From Marinicella rhabdoformis (GTDB taxonomy: Bacteria; Pseudomonadota; Gammaproteobacteria; Xanthomonadales; Marinicellaceae): a stretch of DNA of 64,000 bases. The first letter of the stretch is position 1. Each line of letters opens with the position of its first letter. Under the pieces are notes generated by a model, which had not been told where the DNA came from, made no database searches, and saw only the letters and a list, made by a program, of their open reading frames with translations. Shown in pieces: positions 55,935-64,000 of the stretch. A program made the translations under genes and the position numbers. The stretch covers positions 593,914 to 657,913 of the forward strand of contig NZ_VTFS01000001.1 in the NCBI RefSeq assembly GCF_009671245.1, read 5' to 3'.

Positions 55935-55954
55935 CTCTGCATACAATTGCAGAG
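55935..55954. repeat. 7-bp dyad upstream of the surface-protein gene
   Basis: CTCTGCA (55935-55941) and TGCAGAG (55948-55954) around TACAAT. It lies about 50 bases before the ATG at 55885 and downstream of the last gene of the T2SS operon. It could be an operator or a weak terminator hairpin; no U-run follows. Confidence 0.4.
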
Positions 55955-56039
55955 CTAAACAAGATAGCTTGGCGAATAATATATCAAATTACATTATTAA
56001 ACAAGTTTTTATTCAATATTAATTCATACTTTTGCTGTA

Positions 56040-56450
56040 TCATTTCTTTGTAGGTACATGATACCATCCATCTGATTTCTTAACCCATTTTTCAGAAATG
56101 GGAGATACAATTGAGGCGCTACCCATACTTTTCCTTGGAAAACTATAAGTAACCTTTAGCGTCAACTCAACATCACAAACTTCTTTGTCACACTGTTTGG
56201 AAATAAATTTTGGCTTTTCCCATTTAACATTTATTTTAGCTGTTTCAATTCGCACAGAATAAGAAGTTAAGCTTTCCACCTCTCTGTATGACGGTGACAG
56301 ATAACTGTAAGCTTTTTCATAATCTGAATCAACAATGGCTTGCCACCTATTAACTACTTTTTCCTCTATGGTTTCTGTAGACTCTGAACATCCAGTTAAA
56401 ACGACCACGATTGTAAACAAAACGGCTTTCAATATCATTTTCATTCTCAT
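56040..56450 (-). CDS. Small lipoprotein at the end of the T2SS operon
   Basis: About 136 residues with a lipobox (VVVLTGC) after a hydrophobic signal. The mature part is a small alpha/beta domain (VVNRWQAIVDSDYEKAYSYL, SPSYREVESLTSYSVRIE, VTYSFPRKSMGS, EKWVKKSDGWYHV) resembling NTF2-like or DUF4878-type lipoproteins. It overlaps the gspD stop as ATGA; the ATG two codons later is better spaced from AAGGA and may be the true start. Its position suggests a link with the secretin, for example as a pilotin-like partner, but its fold does not clearly match known pilotins. Confidence 0.7.
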   Translation of the reverse strand: MRMKMILKAVLFTIVVVLTGCSESTETIEEKVVNRWQAIVDSDYEKAYSYLSPSYREVESLTSYSVRIETAKINVKWEKPKFISKQCDKEVCDVELTLKVTYSFPRKSMGSASIVSPISEKWVKKSDGWYHVPTKK

Positions 56451-58612
56451 TCCTTTTCTTCTTTATCTTTTTTATTTGTATTAATCGGCTTCAAGCCTTC
56501 AAATTTCTTGGCATATTCTAAAGTTGCTTTTCTTGCCTGCTCTGGATTCTCTATAACGGTGGGCGTGATTAACACCATCAATTCCGTTTTTGATGAACTG
56601 TTGGTTCTTTTACCAAACGCACCTCCTATCAAAGGTATCCGACTCAAGAATGGCACACCATCTCTTCTGTTCTTATTAGAATCGCGAATAAGTCCTCCCA
56701 TTATTATCGTTTGTCCACTTTGTACTGCAATCTCTGTTGACAATTCGCGCTTAGAAATAGGAGGGTTGCCACCGTCATTTCTTGGCTCACCAGCTTCACT
56801 TACATCTTGGGTTATTTCCATGTACACCAATCCACCTGGATTAACTCTTGGAGTAATATCAACTTGAACACCTGTCTGAATGTAGCGAACATTACTGGTA
56901 GGAAAGTTATTATTAAAGTTCCCTCCATTGTTACCATTATTTACACCTCCAATTGAAGTTGATGTTATTGGCTCTTGATTACCTACATTGATTGTCGCAT
57001 TCTTATTATTCATAACCATTACACTTGGTGATGACACCAGTGAAACACGTCCCGCACCTTCTAAAGCAGTCAATTTTGCCTGAGCCTCTTTTCCAAAGAA
57101 GTTGTAAGAAGCTCCACCTGAGCCAGTCGTTGCACCATCTGTAAACCAGTTATAACCTTTGGTTTCAGGACTTTCTCCACCATCACCGCCATCACCGCCA
57201 TCTTCACCTCCCTCACCAACGGCAGAACCAAAGAATAATTCCATCCCATATTCTAGACTGTCATTTAAAGAGACTTCAATAATCTTAAGCTCAACGAGCA
57301 CTTGCAAAGGTACCTTATCTAATCTTTTAATGGCTGAGATAATTTTGTCATATTCTGCAACATTGGCTTTGATTAACAATTGGTTTGACTCTTCAATCGA
57401 AGTTATCTGAATGTCATTGTCATTATTTGATGTTGAACGTCTTTTGGTGGTATTGCTGTTTTTTGCACCACTTGAAGACACTTCTTTCCCGTTACTACCT
57501 GGCGCTGTTTTCCCTGAATTACTTTTTCTCGAAGATGAACCACCACCGCCTCCAAACACGTCATTCAAATAGCCAGCCAAATCATCTGCTTTGATATTTT
57601 TCACACTATAGACATATAGATTGGCGCCACCTTCCAAGTCTGCTCTGTCCAATCGCTCAATCCACTTTTGAGATTGTGCTAGGTATTCTTCTTGAGGCGT
57701 GATAACCATGATTGCATTCAATCGTTCCAAAGGCAAAAAACGAAACATCCCTGCCAAAGGCGTTTCAGCACCTTCACCAAACAAAGCTTCAAGTTCTACT
57801 ATGATGTCATTTGAATCTGTTCTTTCTAAATAAAAGATTCCAGTGGACATACCAGCGAGCCAGTCCACATCAAATATATTGATGGTGTCTATATAATTAT
57901 TCAACTCTCTGTTTGTACCCGATAAGAATAAAATATTTCTGGCATTGTCTGCTTTTACAACAGCACCTTCTTTAGCATAAGGCTCAAGAATTTTTTCCAT
58001 TTCTGTTGGTGAGACAAAAGACAGTGGGACTGCCAATACTTGAAATCCTTTTTTGGCATTCACTGCACCTACTCTTGGTGTCAACTTACCTTTGATGGCT
58101 TGATTTTCTGGTACAACATGAAAACGACCTTCAACTTCAACCAAAGCCGCTTTATTCCAACTGAGTAGCATTTCTAAAATGGGCAAAACCTGATCTTTGC
58201 TTATAGGCTTAGCCGTTGCAAAAGTCACCTTGCCTGACACCCCTGGTGCCATGACATAGTTTTCTTGTAAAATAGTGCCCAGAATCAAGTGCACAACAGC
58301 CTGTAACGGTTCTCCCTCAAAATTGAATGTCACTTCACCTTGAACAGTTAATACCTTTTCAAGCTTTTTAGCAGCAGCCACATCAATGAACTCACCTGTT
58401 CCAGGGTATATTTCATGTTCTTTTTTGCCATCACCGATTGGATCTCCGCCTGTATTAAAGACTTCTCCAGAATAATTCGTGGTATCCATGTCTTTTAAGT
58501 AGTCAGAATTTTCCAACTCTTTATTTAGATCCCGTGGCGCACTTGCACATGCAGCCAACATTGCAAACACGGCACCCGTGAACAGGTGTTTAACTAATCG
58601 TTTATTCATCAT
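56447..58612 (-). CDS. gspD: Type II secretion system secretin GspD
   Basis: The outer-membrane channel of the T2SS. 721 residues with a lipobox (MLAACAS), so it is a lipoprotein like XpsD of Xanthomonas. N-domains follow (FNFEGEPLQAVVHLILGTIL as N0, then FQVLAVPLSFVSPTEMEKIL and ANLYVYSVKNIKADDLAGYL). The conserved secretin domain has LVSSPSVMVMNNKNATINVG, YIQTGVQVDITPRVNPGG and SKTELMVLITPTVI. Two low-complexity insertions stand out: a Gly/Ser/Asn linker near residue 355-400 and a GGDGG run near residue 480. Starts with ATG ATG overlapping the stop of the previous gene. Confidence 0.96.
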   Translation of the reverse strand: MMNKRLVKHLFTGAVFAMLAACASAPRDLNKELENSDYLKDMDTTNYSGEVFNTGGDPIGDGKKEHEIYPGTGEFIDVAAAKKLEKVLTVQGEVTFNFEGEPLQAVVHLILGTILQENYVMAPGVSGKVTFATAKPISKDQVLPILEMLLSWNKAALVEVEGRFHVVPENQAIKGKLTPRVGAVNAKKGFQVLAVPLSFVSPTEMEKILEPYAKEGAVVKADNARNILFLSGTNRELNNYIDTINIFDVDWLAGMSTGIFYLERTDSNDIIVELEALFGEGAETPLAGMFRFLPLERLNAIMVITPQEEYLAQSQKWIERLDRADLEGGANLYVYSVKNIKADDLAGYLNDVFGGGGGSSSRKSNSGKTAPGSNGKEVSSSGAKNSNTTKRRSTSNNDNDIQITSIEESNQLLIKANVAEYDKIISAIKRLDKVPLQVLVELKIIEVSLNDSLEYGMELFFGSAVGEGGEDGGDGGDGGESPETKGYNWFTDGATTGSGGASYNFFGKEAQAKLTALEGAGRVSLVSSPSVMVMNNKNATINVGNQEPITSTSIGGVNNGNNGGNFNNNFPTSNVRYIQTGVQVDITPRVNPGGLVYMEITQDVSEAGEPRNDGGNPPISKRELSTEIAVQSGQTIIMGGLIRDSNKNRRDGVPFLSRIPLIGGAFGKRTNSSSKTELMVLITPTVIENPEQARKATLEYAKKFEGLKPINTNKKDKEEKE

Positions 58613-59319
58613 TGCTTTTGATTCCTATCTGCTGCTTCTTTACGCATTTGGGCACGTCTTTCAGCTATTTTTTTTCTGATTGCTTCGGCACTGTTGGCAC
58701 GTTCGTTTTTATTCTTTTCTTGCGTGATTTTTTGTGTCTGTTTGTTGTTGCGACTGTTATTCGCTTTACTTTTGTTTTTTTTACCACCAGCCTTACCTAA
58801 TGATCCACTGAATACTTCCAGCTCGAGCTCTACTGGCTCTTCCCCTTCCGCTTCAAAAGTCACCTTTCGCGGCTCAATGTTAGCTACAGTCCATAGTCCT
58901 TGTTCGCCTTCTAATGGCATACCTTGCGCCAATGTCAACCGTTCTTTACTGACATTGTCTTGGATAATCACATAACTGTTATCTCCTGTGATGACAATAC
59001 TAGAAACTTTTGCATCTAAAGGTGAAGCAACTGGCTCATCAATAGTAGGCTCTATACCAATTATCGGCCCTACATAAGGTTCTCTTGTCGAACTGAATAA
59101 TGGCAAGGCAACAATTTGCTCTAACTGCCTTTCTTTTTCCTTTCCATCCGGAGCAGTATCAGAAACTTTATCAACCAATTGGTTCAATTGTTTTTCATCA
59201 AATTGTTCAGCTTCAAGTTCGCTCAACCCTTGGCCAATACCAAACATTTGTATAGAAGCTAACAGCAACAAAATACCCAACAACCCCAGTAAAACCTGCG
59301 CTAACAAATTATTTTTCAT
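58609..59319 (-). CDS. Type II secretion protein with HR-like domain (XpsN/GspC type)
   Basis: 236 residues from ATG 59317-59319; a TTG four codons earlier is less likely. A membrane helix (LLAQVLLGLLGILLLLASI) precedes a periplasmic segment and an HR-like beta domain (VSSIVITGDNSYVIIQDN, LTLAQGMPLEGEQGLW, VTFEAEGEEPVELELEVF), which in GspC proteins contacts the secretin N0 domain. The last 70 residues are strongly basic and polar (KKNKSKANNSRNNKQTQK), an unusual tail. Its place between gspM and gspD is that of xpsN in Xanthomonas. Confidence 0.82.
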   Translation of the reverse strand: MKNNLLAQVLLGLLGILLLLASIQMFGIGQGLSELEAEQFDEKQLNQLVDKVSDTAPDGKEKERQLEQIVALPLFSSTREPYVGPIIGIEPTIDEPVASPLDAKVSSIVITGDNSYVIIQDNVSKERLTLAQGMPLEGEQGLWTVANIEPRKVTFEAEGEEPVELELEVFSGSLGKAGGKKNKSKANNSRNNKQTQKITQEKNKNERANSAEAIRKKIAERRAQMRKEAADRNQKQ

Positions 59320-59926
59320 CGCTTTTCTCAATTGGGTTTTTTAGGTAGGCGTACAATTCAAACCTGATTTCCACACTTTCAGCGGCTGGCTCACTGTTCT
59401 TGCCTTTTCTTCTGTAGCGACTGACATTTCTTGCCTCTATCCTTAAGTCGTTAATAAACAAAGACGGTAAATTCTGCTCTAATCGGGCCAAAATATTCGC
59501 AAAGATTTCATATTGGCAGCGCATTCTAACACGCAATACCACTTTTTCAAATTGGTCCAAATCCCTGTCTTGTGTGGGCTGTTGACTGACTATTTGACAC
59601 TCTGCCGTTTCCGCACCTTGCTCATTAAAAATGTTTTTAAAAGTTGAAGTTAACTCTGCATTACCCAGGTTTTTTGTTTCAGCTTTGAGAAATTCGTCAT
59701 TACTTCCAACTTGTAACTTCACTTCTTTAAGCTTTTCTTTCAGCTTGGGGGATTTAGCCGCCTGATTGATGTACTTCTGACGTGAGCGATTCAACTCATC
59801 AACAGATTCGTTCATACCTGCATGTGTCACGAAAAAGTTGTGAAAGAATAAAAAATAAACAATCACAGACACCATTAAAAGAACCGTCAATGCGGCCCAT
59901 CGATTCATGTTTTTATCAAGCGTCAT
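59309..59926 (-). CDS. gspM: Type II secretion inner-membrane protein GspM
   Basis: 205 residues: short cytoplasmic start, one membrane helix (WAALTVLLMVSVIVYFLFF), a coiled-coil stretch (VDELNRSRQKYINQAAKSPK) and a ferredoxin-like periplasmic domain (VVLRVRMRCQYEIFANILAR, then SVEIRFELYAYL). GspM binds GspL and helps couple the ATPase to pseudopilus assembly. ATG 59924-59926 overlaps gspL by 11 bases and has GGAG at good distance. Assigned mainly by topology and position. Confidence 0.85.
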   Translation of the reverse strand: MTLDKNMNRWAALTVLLMVSVIVYFLFFHNFFVTHAGMNESVDELNRSRQKYINQAAKSPKLKEKLKEVKLQVGSNDEFLKAETKNLGNAELTSTFKNIFNEQGAETAECQIVSQQPTQDRDLDQFEKVVLRVRMRCQYEIFANILARLEQNLPSLFINDLRIEARNVSRYRRKGKNSEPAAESVEIRFELYAYLKNPIEKSDEK

Positions 59927-61052
59927 CTGTCGTCTCCTCTGGGGCTTTCAGCGCCGCTTTGATTGTGAACTTTTCTTTTCCAGTGCGTGCATCTGGCATG
60001 ACTTGACCCACTATTTCTGGCTCAAACCACAAGTCCGATTTATTTAATATCGGCACCAATGCATTGGCATTATCTGATTGTCCAACAATTTCTATACGCT
60101 CTTCATCTAAAATGATCCGAGTCAAATAACTGTTTTGTGGAATCATTCGAGTCAATTCATCCATGATTGATATGGCACTGGCTGCATTAACTTTTTTATC
60201 ACCCAAAAAATTAGCTGCTTGAATAGATGCATTCAATTCAGTCTCTAGCAATTTAGCACGACGAGCGTCCCTTCTCCATTCATCCGTTTGGGCTTCGAGA
60301 CGCTCAATTTTATCTATTTTATTTTCTATTGAATTGAACATCACAAACCAAATCATCGCGACAACCGCTGCCAGCAATAACAAATTAAGCTTAATATTAC
60401 TCCAGTCTTTTTTCTTTCTTAATGATTCAGTTAATAAATTGACACCCAAGGCCTTAGGCGATTCTGCTGAACTTAAGTTAACATCAATCGCTGATAATTG
60501 AACACCCTTGTTACTCGCCTCTGTCTCTATTGCTTCAATTAATGATTTTTGTGCTACCACCAGTTGAACCGGCGTCTTTTCTGCACCCTCTTCCGCAAGC
60601 ATGGGTTGACTGGCAAACACCACTTCTTGAGGATTAAAGGGAATGTATTTGTCCAATTCATAACCTAAAACAGCATCAATGTTGCTTAATGCCGCAGTAG
60701 GCATAGCAACTTCTCTGATTAACACATGTTCATTTGGTATCAAATAAGTGACTTTCGATTGCACGTCAGATTGCGCCACATGATGATTGAGCTGGTGCCA
60801 CCACTGTTTATCTACTAATGACTCATCTTCTGGCAACTGTGTTGCCTCACCTGTATTTTGAATCCACAAGGCAATTGAATCATCTGACCCACTTATAAAC
60901 AGCTGCTCTTGTTTTGGAAAAAATTGTTTCCGCTTCCTTTCTGGCACCCATTCCATCATTGACTCAGTCCACCAATCCCAAAACGCACGAACGCCTGAAG
61001 TTTGGTACCAAGTACTGATTGGGGTAACGATTTTATCTACAATAGTTGTCAT
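59916..61052 (-). CDS. gspL: Type II secretion inner-membrane protein GspL
   Basis: 378 residues. The cytoplasmic actin-like N-terminal domain (RKRKQFFPKQEQLFISGSD, VLIREVAMPTAALSNID, LGYELDKYIPFNPQEVVF) binds the GspE ATPase. A membrane helix (LNLLLLAAVVAMIWFVMF, near residue 235) is followed by a coiled coil and a ferredoxin-like periplasmic domain (SYLTRIILDEERIEIVGQ). The sequence around YIPFNPQEVVF is like that of PilM/GspL proteins. Overlaps gspK as ATGA. Confidence 0.9.
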   Translation of the reverse strand: MTTIVDKIVTPISTWYQTSGVRAFWDWWTESMMEWVPERKRKQFFPKQEQLFISGSDDSIALWIQNTGEATQLPEDESLVDKQWWHQLNHHVAQSDVQSKVTYLIPNEHVLIREVAMPTAALSNIDAVLGYELDKYIPFNPQEVVFASQPMLAEEGAEKTPVQLVVAQKSLIEAIETEASNKGVQLSAIDVNLSSAESPKALGVNLLTESLRKKKDWSNIKLNLLLLAAVVAMIWFVMFNSIENKIDKIERLEAQTDEWRRDARRAKLLETELNASIQAANFLGDKKVNAASAISIMDELTRMIPQNSYLTRIILDEERIEIVGQSDNANALVPILNKSDLWFEPEIVGQVMPDARTGKEKFTIKAALKAPEETTDDA

Positions 61053-61939
61053 TTGTGTTCGTTGTCTCTCCAGCGCACCACTCGAAATGGCTTGCCATTA
61101 ACTGTGCCGCCCATTCTGATGGTGGCATCAAATTCTGCCCACTGCCCATTCGGCAAAGTGGCTTTACTTATAATACTGAAAGTGGTTCCACCACCCCTCA
61201 ATTGTCCTGCATAACCCTCAGACAATAAAGGTAACTCTGTACTGATGTCATCAATTTCATGTCGCTGTCTGATAAAGTCATCGGCCATTTCTGCTGATAT
61301 ACCATCAATAGCCATCAATGCCTCTTTAGGGGCAAACCCCAAATTGATGTTATTCCTGCCTGAGTAGACCGTGATGGCAGGCTCTATTTTTAAATAGGTC
61401 TCATAGTCAATACCCATTACCTGTACCAGCTCGGGAACTGAGTCAAAGGGCGCATCTTTTGCACCATAGGCATAGCCTGCTGAAAAGTAATCTTGATCTT
61501 CTGCCCCACCCAACCTGACTTCCTCATCAGCATCTTTCCAGTCCAATATCTTATCTGCCAAAGCCAAAGCTTCGTCAAACTCAACACCTACTGAGGCAAA
61601 CAATCCCATTAAAAGTTCCTCATTGGCCTGGTTGATATCAATTTTCCCTGACTCATCAGTTATTCTCAGCTCAATTTTCGCACCTTCAAAATCCAATTCT
61701 TGGACCCTTCCATCTGGAATCCATCGTGCCTCAGGGTCAGGGTTCCTCAGTTGGAATACGGCCATATTCAATCCAGCCTCTGCTATATATCTGGCTTGAG
61801 TTGATGAAAAAACAATTCGTGATTGCATATACTCAGTCCTTGCTGACAAAGCAAAACTGCCCGCAATCACCGTCATCAACAAGGTAATCCAAAGCACCAA
61901 TACCAAAGCCACACCTTTTTGATTCAACTGACTTTTCAC
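61049..61939 (-). CDS. gspK: Type II secretion minor pseudopilin GspK
   Basis: About 296 residues. I start at GTG 61937-61939, which overlaps the gspJ stop (GTGA); the longer reading to 62134 runs inside gspJ and adds 65 non-homologous residues. The prepilin cleavage site is LNQKG followed by VALVLVLWITLLMTVIAG. As usual for GspK, glutamate at mature position 5 is absent. The large globular domain has DESGKIDINQANEELLMGLF, ILDWKDADEEVRLGGAEDQD (calcium-binding region) and YAYGAKDAPFDSVPELVQ. GspK caps the tip of the pseudopilus with GspI and GspJ. Confidence 0.93.
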   Translation of the reverse strand: MKSQLNQKGVALVLVLWITLLMTVIAGSFALSARTEYMQSRIVFSSTQARYIAEAGLNMAVFQLRNPDPEARWIPDGRVQELDFEGAKIELRITDESGKIDINQANEELLMGLFASVGVEFDEALALADKILDWKDADEEVRLGGAEDQDYFSAGYAYGAKDAPFDSVPELVQVMGIDYETYLKIEPAITVYSGRNNINLGFAPKEALMAIDGISAEMADDFIRQRHEIDDISTELPLLSEGYAGQLRGGGTTFSIISKATLPNGQWAEFDATIRMGGTVNGKPFRVVRWRDNEHK

Positions 61940-62640
61940 TGCAATTCCTTGCCTGAGTTGCTTCTTTGGTTTAATAAATTCAAAGAGCTTCTGCGTCTGG
62001 TTCTGGTACTGCTGCCATCCACTTGTATCGCCACTTGCATTATCGGCCATTGTTCTTTGGCATCTTGGTTCATTTCTAAGTCTAATTGAACCATCATAGG
62101 CATGGAAGCGGTGTTTTCTATCTCTGACACCCAATCCGTCGGCAATCCATCTTCACCAACCTCAATAAATGCAAACTGTCCACTTCGGATATTTTCCATC
62201 AGCACAATGGGCTCAGCATCATCAAATCCAGACTGCTCATCTTCATCGTCATAATTACTCACCATGCCATGACGGTATTGTAAATACTTACCATCTCCAT
62301 CTTCCGCAATTTCAATCTTTTGAATATGTGGCCCAGCATTTCCAAGATAACCTGGCATCTGAGAAATAAAAGTGACAGAATTTTCATCGCCATAAAATAA
62401 TGCCATTTGGCCTTCATCATCTTCTTCTATACCAATTGCCATTGCCCTAGAAACCTGTCTTCTTATGATGCCCTGCACCACCCGCATTTCATTGATTGCT
62501 GAAATGCGTTTTTCTCCTTTTTCTGCCGTTCTCCTTCCTGAGTCAAGGCCAGAAAAAATCATCGCCATAATCATCGCCAACAATGTAAAGACAACGATGA
62601 CTTCAATCAAGGTAAAACCTTGCTGTTTTTGATTAACCAC
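61936..62640 (-). CDS. gspJ: Type II secretion minor pseudopilin GspJ
   Basis: About 234 residues. The prepilin motif is QQGFTLIEVIVVFTLLAM, with glutamate 5 present. The globular part includes AEKGEKRISAINEMRVVQGI and FYGDENSVTFISQMPGYL, typical of GspJ, and QFAFIEVGEDGLPTDWV. The start is most likely GTG 62638-62640, five bases after GAGG; a TTG at 62655 is the longer option. Both overlap the end of gspI. Part of the GspI-J-K tip complex. Confidence 0.9.
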   Translation of the reverse strand: MVNQKQQGFTLIEVIVVFTLLAMIMAMIFSGLDSGRRTAEKGEKRISAINEMRVVQGIIRRQVSRAMAIGIEEDDEGQMALFYGDENSVTFISQMPGYLGNAGPHIQKIEIAEDGDGKYLQYRHGMVSNYDDEDEQSGFDDAEPIVLMENIRSGQFAFIEVGEDGLPTDWVSEIENTASMPMMVQLDLEMNQDAKEQWPIMQVAIQVDGSSTRTRRRSSLNLLNQRSNSGKELQ

Positions 62641-63061
62641 CGGGACCTCGATCAAAATCGGGAGTCATTGCCCTCAATGTAGAAAAAATCGCCTCTCTGT
62701 TTTTACCCAAGCCATCAACCCAAGCAATCACCAACTGTACTTTGAACAACTCAACAGGTGCAAAATCCATACTCGTGTTACCTTCATATTCCGCTTCATA
62801 AGGTGTGATGTCGATTTGCCAAGTGATACCATCTTCAAAGTCACCAGATTCAGTACCTTCTTCAACAGGAATCGTAATACCCACTTCATCCATTTTGCTT
62901 TGCGCCAATAAAGCCAGCTTGGTTTGCTCCGAAGACTTGATGGTGTTACGTGAAGAGTTAGACAAAATTTCAAGAACAACCATAAAAGTCATGGCTAAGA
63001 TCGTGAAAGACGCGATCACTTCAATTAGAGTAAAACCTTGGGAGCGCTGCTTGTACATCAT
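62633..63061 (-). CDS. gspI: Type II secretion minor pseudopilin GspI
   Basis: 142 residues starting with two ATG codons; the first overlaps the gspH stop as TAATG. The prepilin site is SQGFTLIEVIASFTILAM, followed by LLAQSKMDEVGI, the conserved LA-x-x-K/M-x-E-x block of GspI, and a small globular part ending FDRGPGG. It belongs to the pseudopilus tip with GspJ and GspK. Confidence 0.92.
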   Translation of the reverse strand: MMYKQRSQGFTLIEVIASFTILAMTFMVVLEILSNSSRNTIKSSEQTKLALLAQSKMDEVGITIPVEEGTESGDFEDGITWQIDITPYEAEYEGNTSMDFAPVELFKVQLVIAWVDGLGKNREAIFSTLRAMTPDFDRGPGG

Positions 63062-63510
63062 TAAACCTCAGTGTCTTGAAACAAACGGATTTCTCCAGTA
63101 AGCCAAGCCACATTGATCCGCCAAAAACGCTCTTCATAGATTAAGGTCACACGTCCACCCGTTGAAGAACCATCTGAAAAGAACCTAAAACCCGCTTGAG
63201 TTTCACTTGGCACTTCCGACTCTGCCGCAAAAACCTTCAGCTCCATGCCTTCAGGAAAAGTCACTTTCTTTTTTCCAGGTGCTTGATAAGATTTGCTTTC
63301 AACGTCTATCATCAGACGCTGCTCTTTATGTTTAACGACCGCCTGAGAACGTGTATATCTTAATGCCGCCACCAAATCTTTGCTTGCCGCCCTGATTTTT
63401 GTGGCTTTCATGGAACCAGACATATTAAACGCAACGGTACCTGCAATGATGGCCAACATGACCAACACCACCAAAACTTCAATCAAAGTGAAACCGTCGC
63501 CTTTTCGCAT
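63061..63510 (-). CDS. gspH: Type II secretion minor pseudopilin GspH
   Basis: About 149 residues from ATG 63508-63510 (MRKGDGFTLIEVLVV); a TTG four codons earlier lies in the end of gspG. The prepilin motif is GDGFTLIEVLVVLVMLAI. The GspH-type segment follows: RAASKDLVAALRYTRSQAVV, then RLMIDVESKSYQAPG and AGFRFFSDGSSTGGRVTL. GspH links the tip complex to the GspG fibre. Confidence 0.92.
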   Translation of the reverse strand: MRKGDGFTLIEVLVVLVMLAIIAGTVAFNMSGSMKATKIRAASKDLVAALRYTRSQAVVKHKEQRLMIDVESKSYQAPGKKKVTFPEGMELKVFAAESEVPSETQAGFRFFSDGSSTGGRVTLIYEERFWRINVAWLTGEIRLFQDTEV

Positions 63511-63512
63511 TC

Positions 63513-63935
63513 TTACTGCCAATTACCAATATCTAAACCCAACTTATCACCACCTGGGCTTTTGTCTTTTCCATATGAATAAACATCAAAACTTTGACCG
63601 TGTTGTGACTGGGTAGAATAGTGATAAGACTCACCCCATGGGTCTTTCAGCTCTTTTTCCTTGACATAAGGGCCCATCCACATCGAATCACCTGAATCAT
63701 TAACCAGCTGATCCAATGAATCAGGTAAATTACCCGTATCCAAACTGAATTCTTGCACTGCTTGGGTTAATTTTTGCACCATAATCTGTGCTTGTTTTTG
63801 CTTGGCTTTGTCTTGGCCTCCAGTCACATTCCTTACCACCATGCCAAAAATAACAGCCAAAATGGTCATCACAACCAAAACCTCAATCAAACTGAAACCT
63901 TGTTGCGCTGCGCTGAATTTTTTTCTATTTTTCAT
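63513..63935 (-). CDS. gspG: Type II secretion major pseudopilin GspG
   Basis: 140 residues. The prepilin site QQGFSLIEVLVVMTILAV is followed by the major-pseudopilin body: QALTQAVQEF-like helix (VQKLTQAVQEFSLDTGNLPD), LDQLVNDSGDSMWMGPYVKE, and the calcium-site region LKDPWGESYHYSTQSQHGQS with FDVYSYGKDKSPGG. Calcium binding stabilises the GspG fibre in characterised systems. ATG 63933-63935 follows AGTGAGAAAAGC. It comes 25 bases after the end of gspF. Confidence 0.95.
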   Translation of the reverse strand: MKNRKKFSAAQQGFSLIEVLVVMTILAVIFGMVVRNVTGGQDKAKQKQAQIMVQKLTQAVQEFSLDTGNLPDSLDQLVNDSGDSMWMGPYVKEKELKDPWGESYHYSTQSQHGQSFDVYSYGKDKSPGGDKLGLDIGNWQ

Positions 63936-63960
63936 ATGCTTTTCTCACTTAAATTATTTA

Positions 63961-64000
63961 TTAACCAACCAATTCACTCATGTTCATCATCGGCATCAAG
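63961..64000 (-). CDS. gspF: C-terminal end of a protein at the gspF position of the T2SS operon
   Basis: Only the last 12 codons are in the window, reading LMPMMNMSELVG then TAA. A hydrophobic LMPM... end is compatible with GspF, the polytopic inner-membrane platform protein, which precedes gspG in nearly all T2SS operons. The call rests on gene order more than on sequence. Confidence 0.5.
   Translation of the reverse strand, partial: LMPMMNMSELVG

Noticed and set aside
57160-57215. Tandem 9-base CATCACCGC-type microrepeat inside gspD
   Set aside because: It encodes a short GGDGG linker in the secretin and keeps the frame; unit changes would only vary linker length, so it is not a switch.
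1-64000. CRISPR arrays, insertion sequences, integrases, prophage genes and attachment repeats
   Set aside because: None recognised; apart from the glycan block the gene content is typical core chromosome with no transposase or integrase.

Overview
The window reads as chromosome of a marine-type gammaproteobacterium of moderately low GC (about 40 percent by eye). No rRNA, tRNA, CRISPR array, insertion sequence or prophage was recognised. Clues to lineage are a type II secretion (T2SS) operon in the gene order known from Xanthomonas xps (..F-G-H-I-J-K-L-M-N-D), a gammaproteobacterial lpoA-yraN-dolP/rsmI locus, dut next to algC, accA-tilS and xseB-ispA, and a surface protein with a VLIYPYYTV motif that I associate with Xanthomonadales/Lysobacterales. 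A Marinicella-like organism is my best guess; this is inference, not proof.

Layout. 1-2.8 kb: start of a DEAD-box helicase gene, a SIMPL protein, a nucleotidyltransferase-like protein and a membrane protein. 2.9-6.5 kb: a methyl-cycle unit metK-ahcY-metF on the minus strand, with a clear sigma70 promoter buried in two near-perfect dyads. 6.6-14.4 kb: an acidic protein with an internal repeat, dut plus a membrane-anchored phosphomannomutase, radC, a TPR-like gene, dxs and gpmA. 14.5-28.1 kb: a DUF2157/GDYXXLXY membrane pair, an outer-membrane barrel, tex, an acyltransferase whose 5' end is out of frame across a run of seven G, a DUF3857 transglutaminase-like plus Sel1-repeat pair, and ettA. 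28.2-37.3 kb: two secreted proteins ending in a shared IF-x-[DN]-[GD]-FE tail, an S9 peptidase, rapA and a lipid kinase. 37.3-45.9 kb: housekeeping (DUF502, deaminase, accA, tilS, xseB, ispA, dolP, yraN, lpoA, rsmI).

45.9-54.4 kb is the most interesting block: eight minus-strand genes, mostly overlapping or touching. In transcription order they encode a secreted Ig-like protein, a parvulin-type foldase, an ABC-2 permease, an ABC ATPase with a C-terminal Wzt-like domain, a GT2 glycosyltransferase, a methyltransferase, a 599-residue protein joining a PqqD-like domain to a glycosyltransferase-like domain, and another GT2. It looks like a glycan export system, with an unusual hint of a peptide or protein substrate. 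A strong terminator separates it from an abundant-looking VLIYPYYTV surface protein (54.5-55.9 kb). From 56.0 kb to the end runs the T2SS operon, closed by a small lipoprotein gene. T2SS, exported glycan and tailed secreted proteins together suggest an envelope investing in surface and extracellular products.

No stretch longer than 300 bases lacks a gene; the larger gaps (6414-6611, 28103-28298, 17066-17241) hold promoters, dyads or terminators described below. Many genes have a plausible in-frame start shorter than the longest possible one, and each choice is explained.
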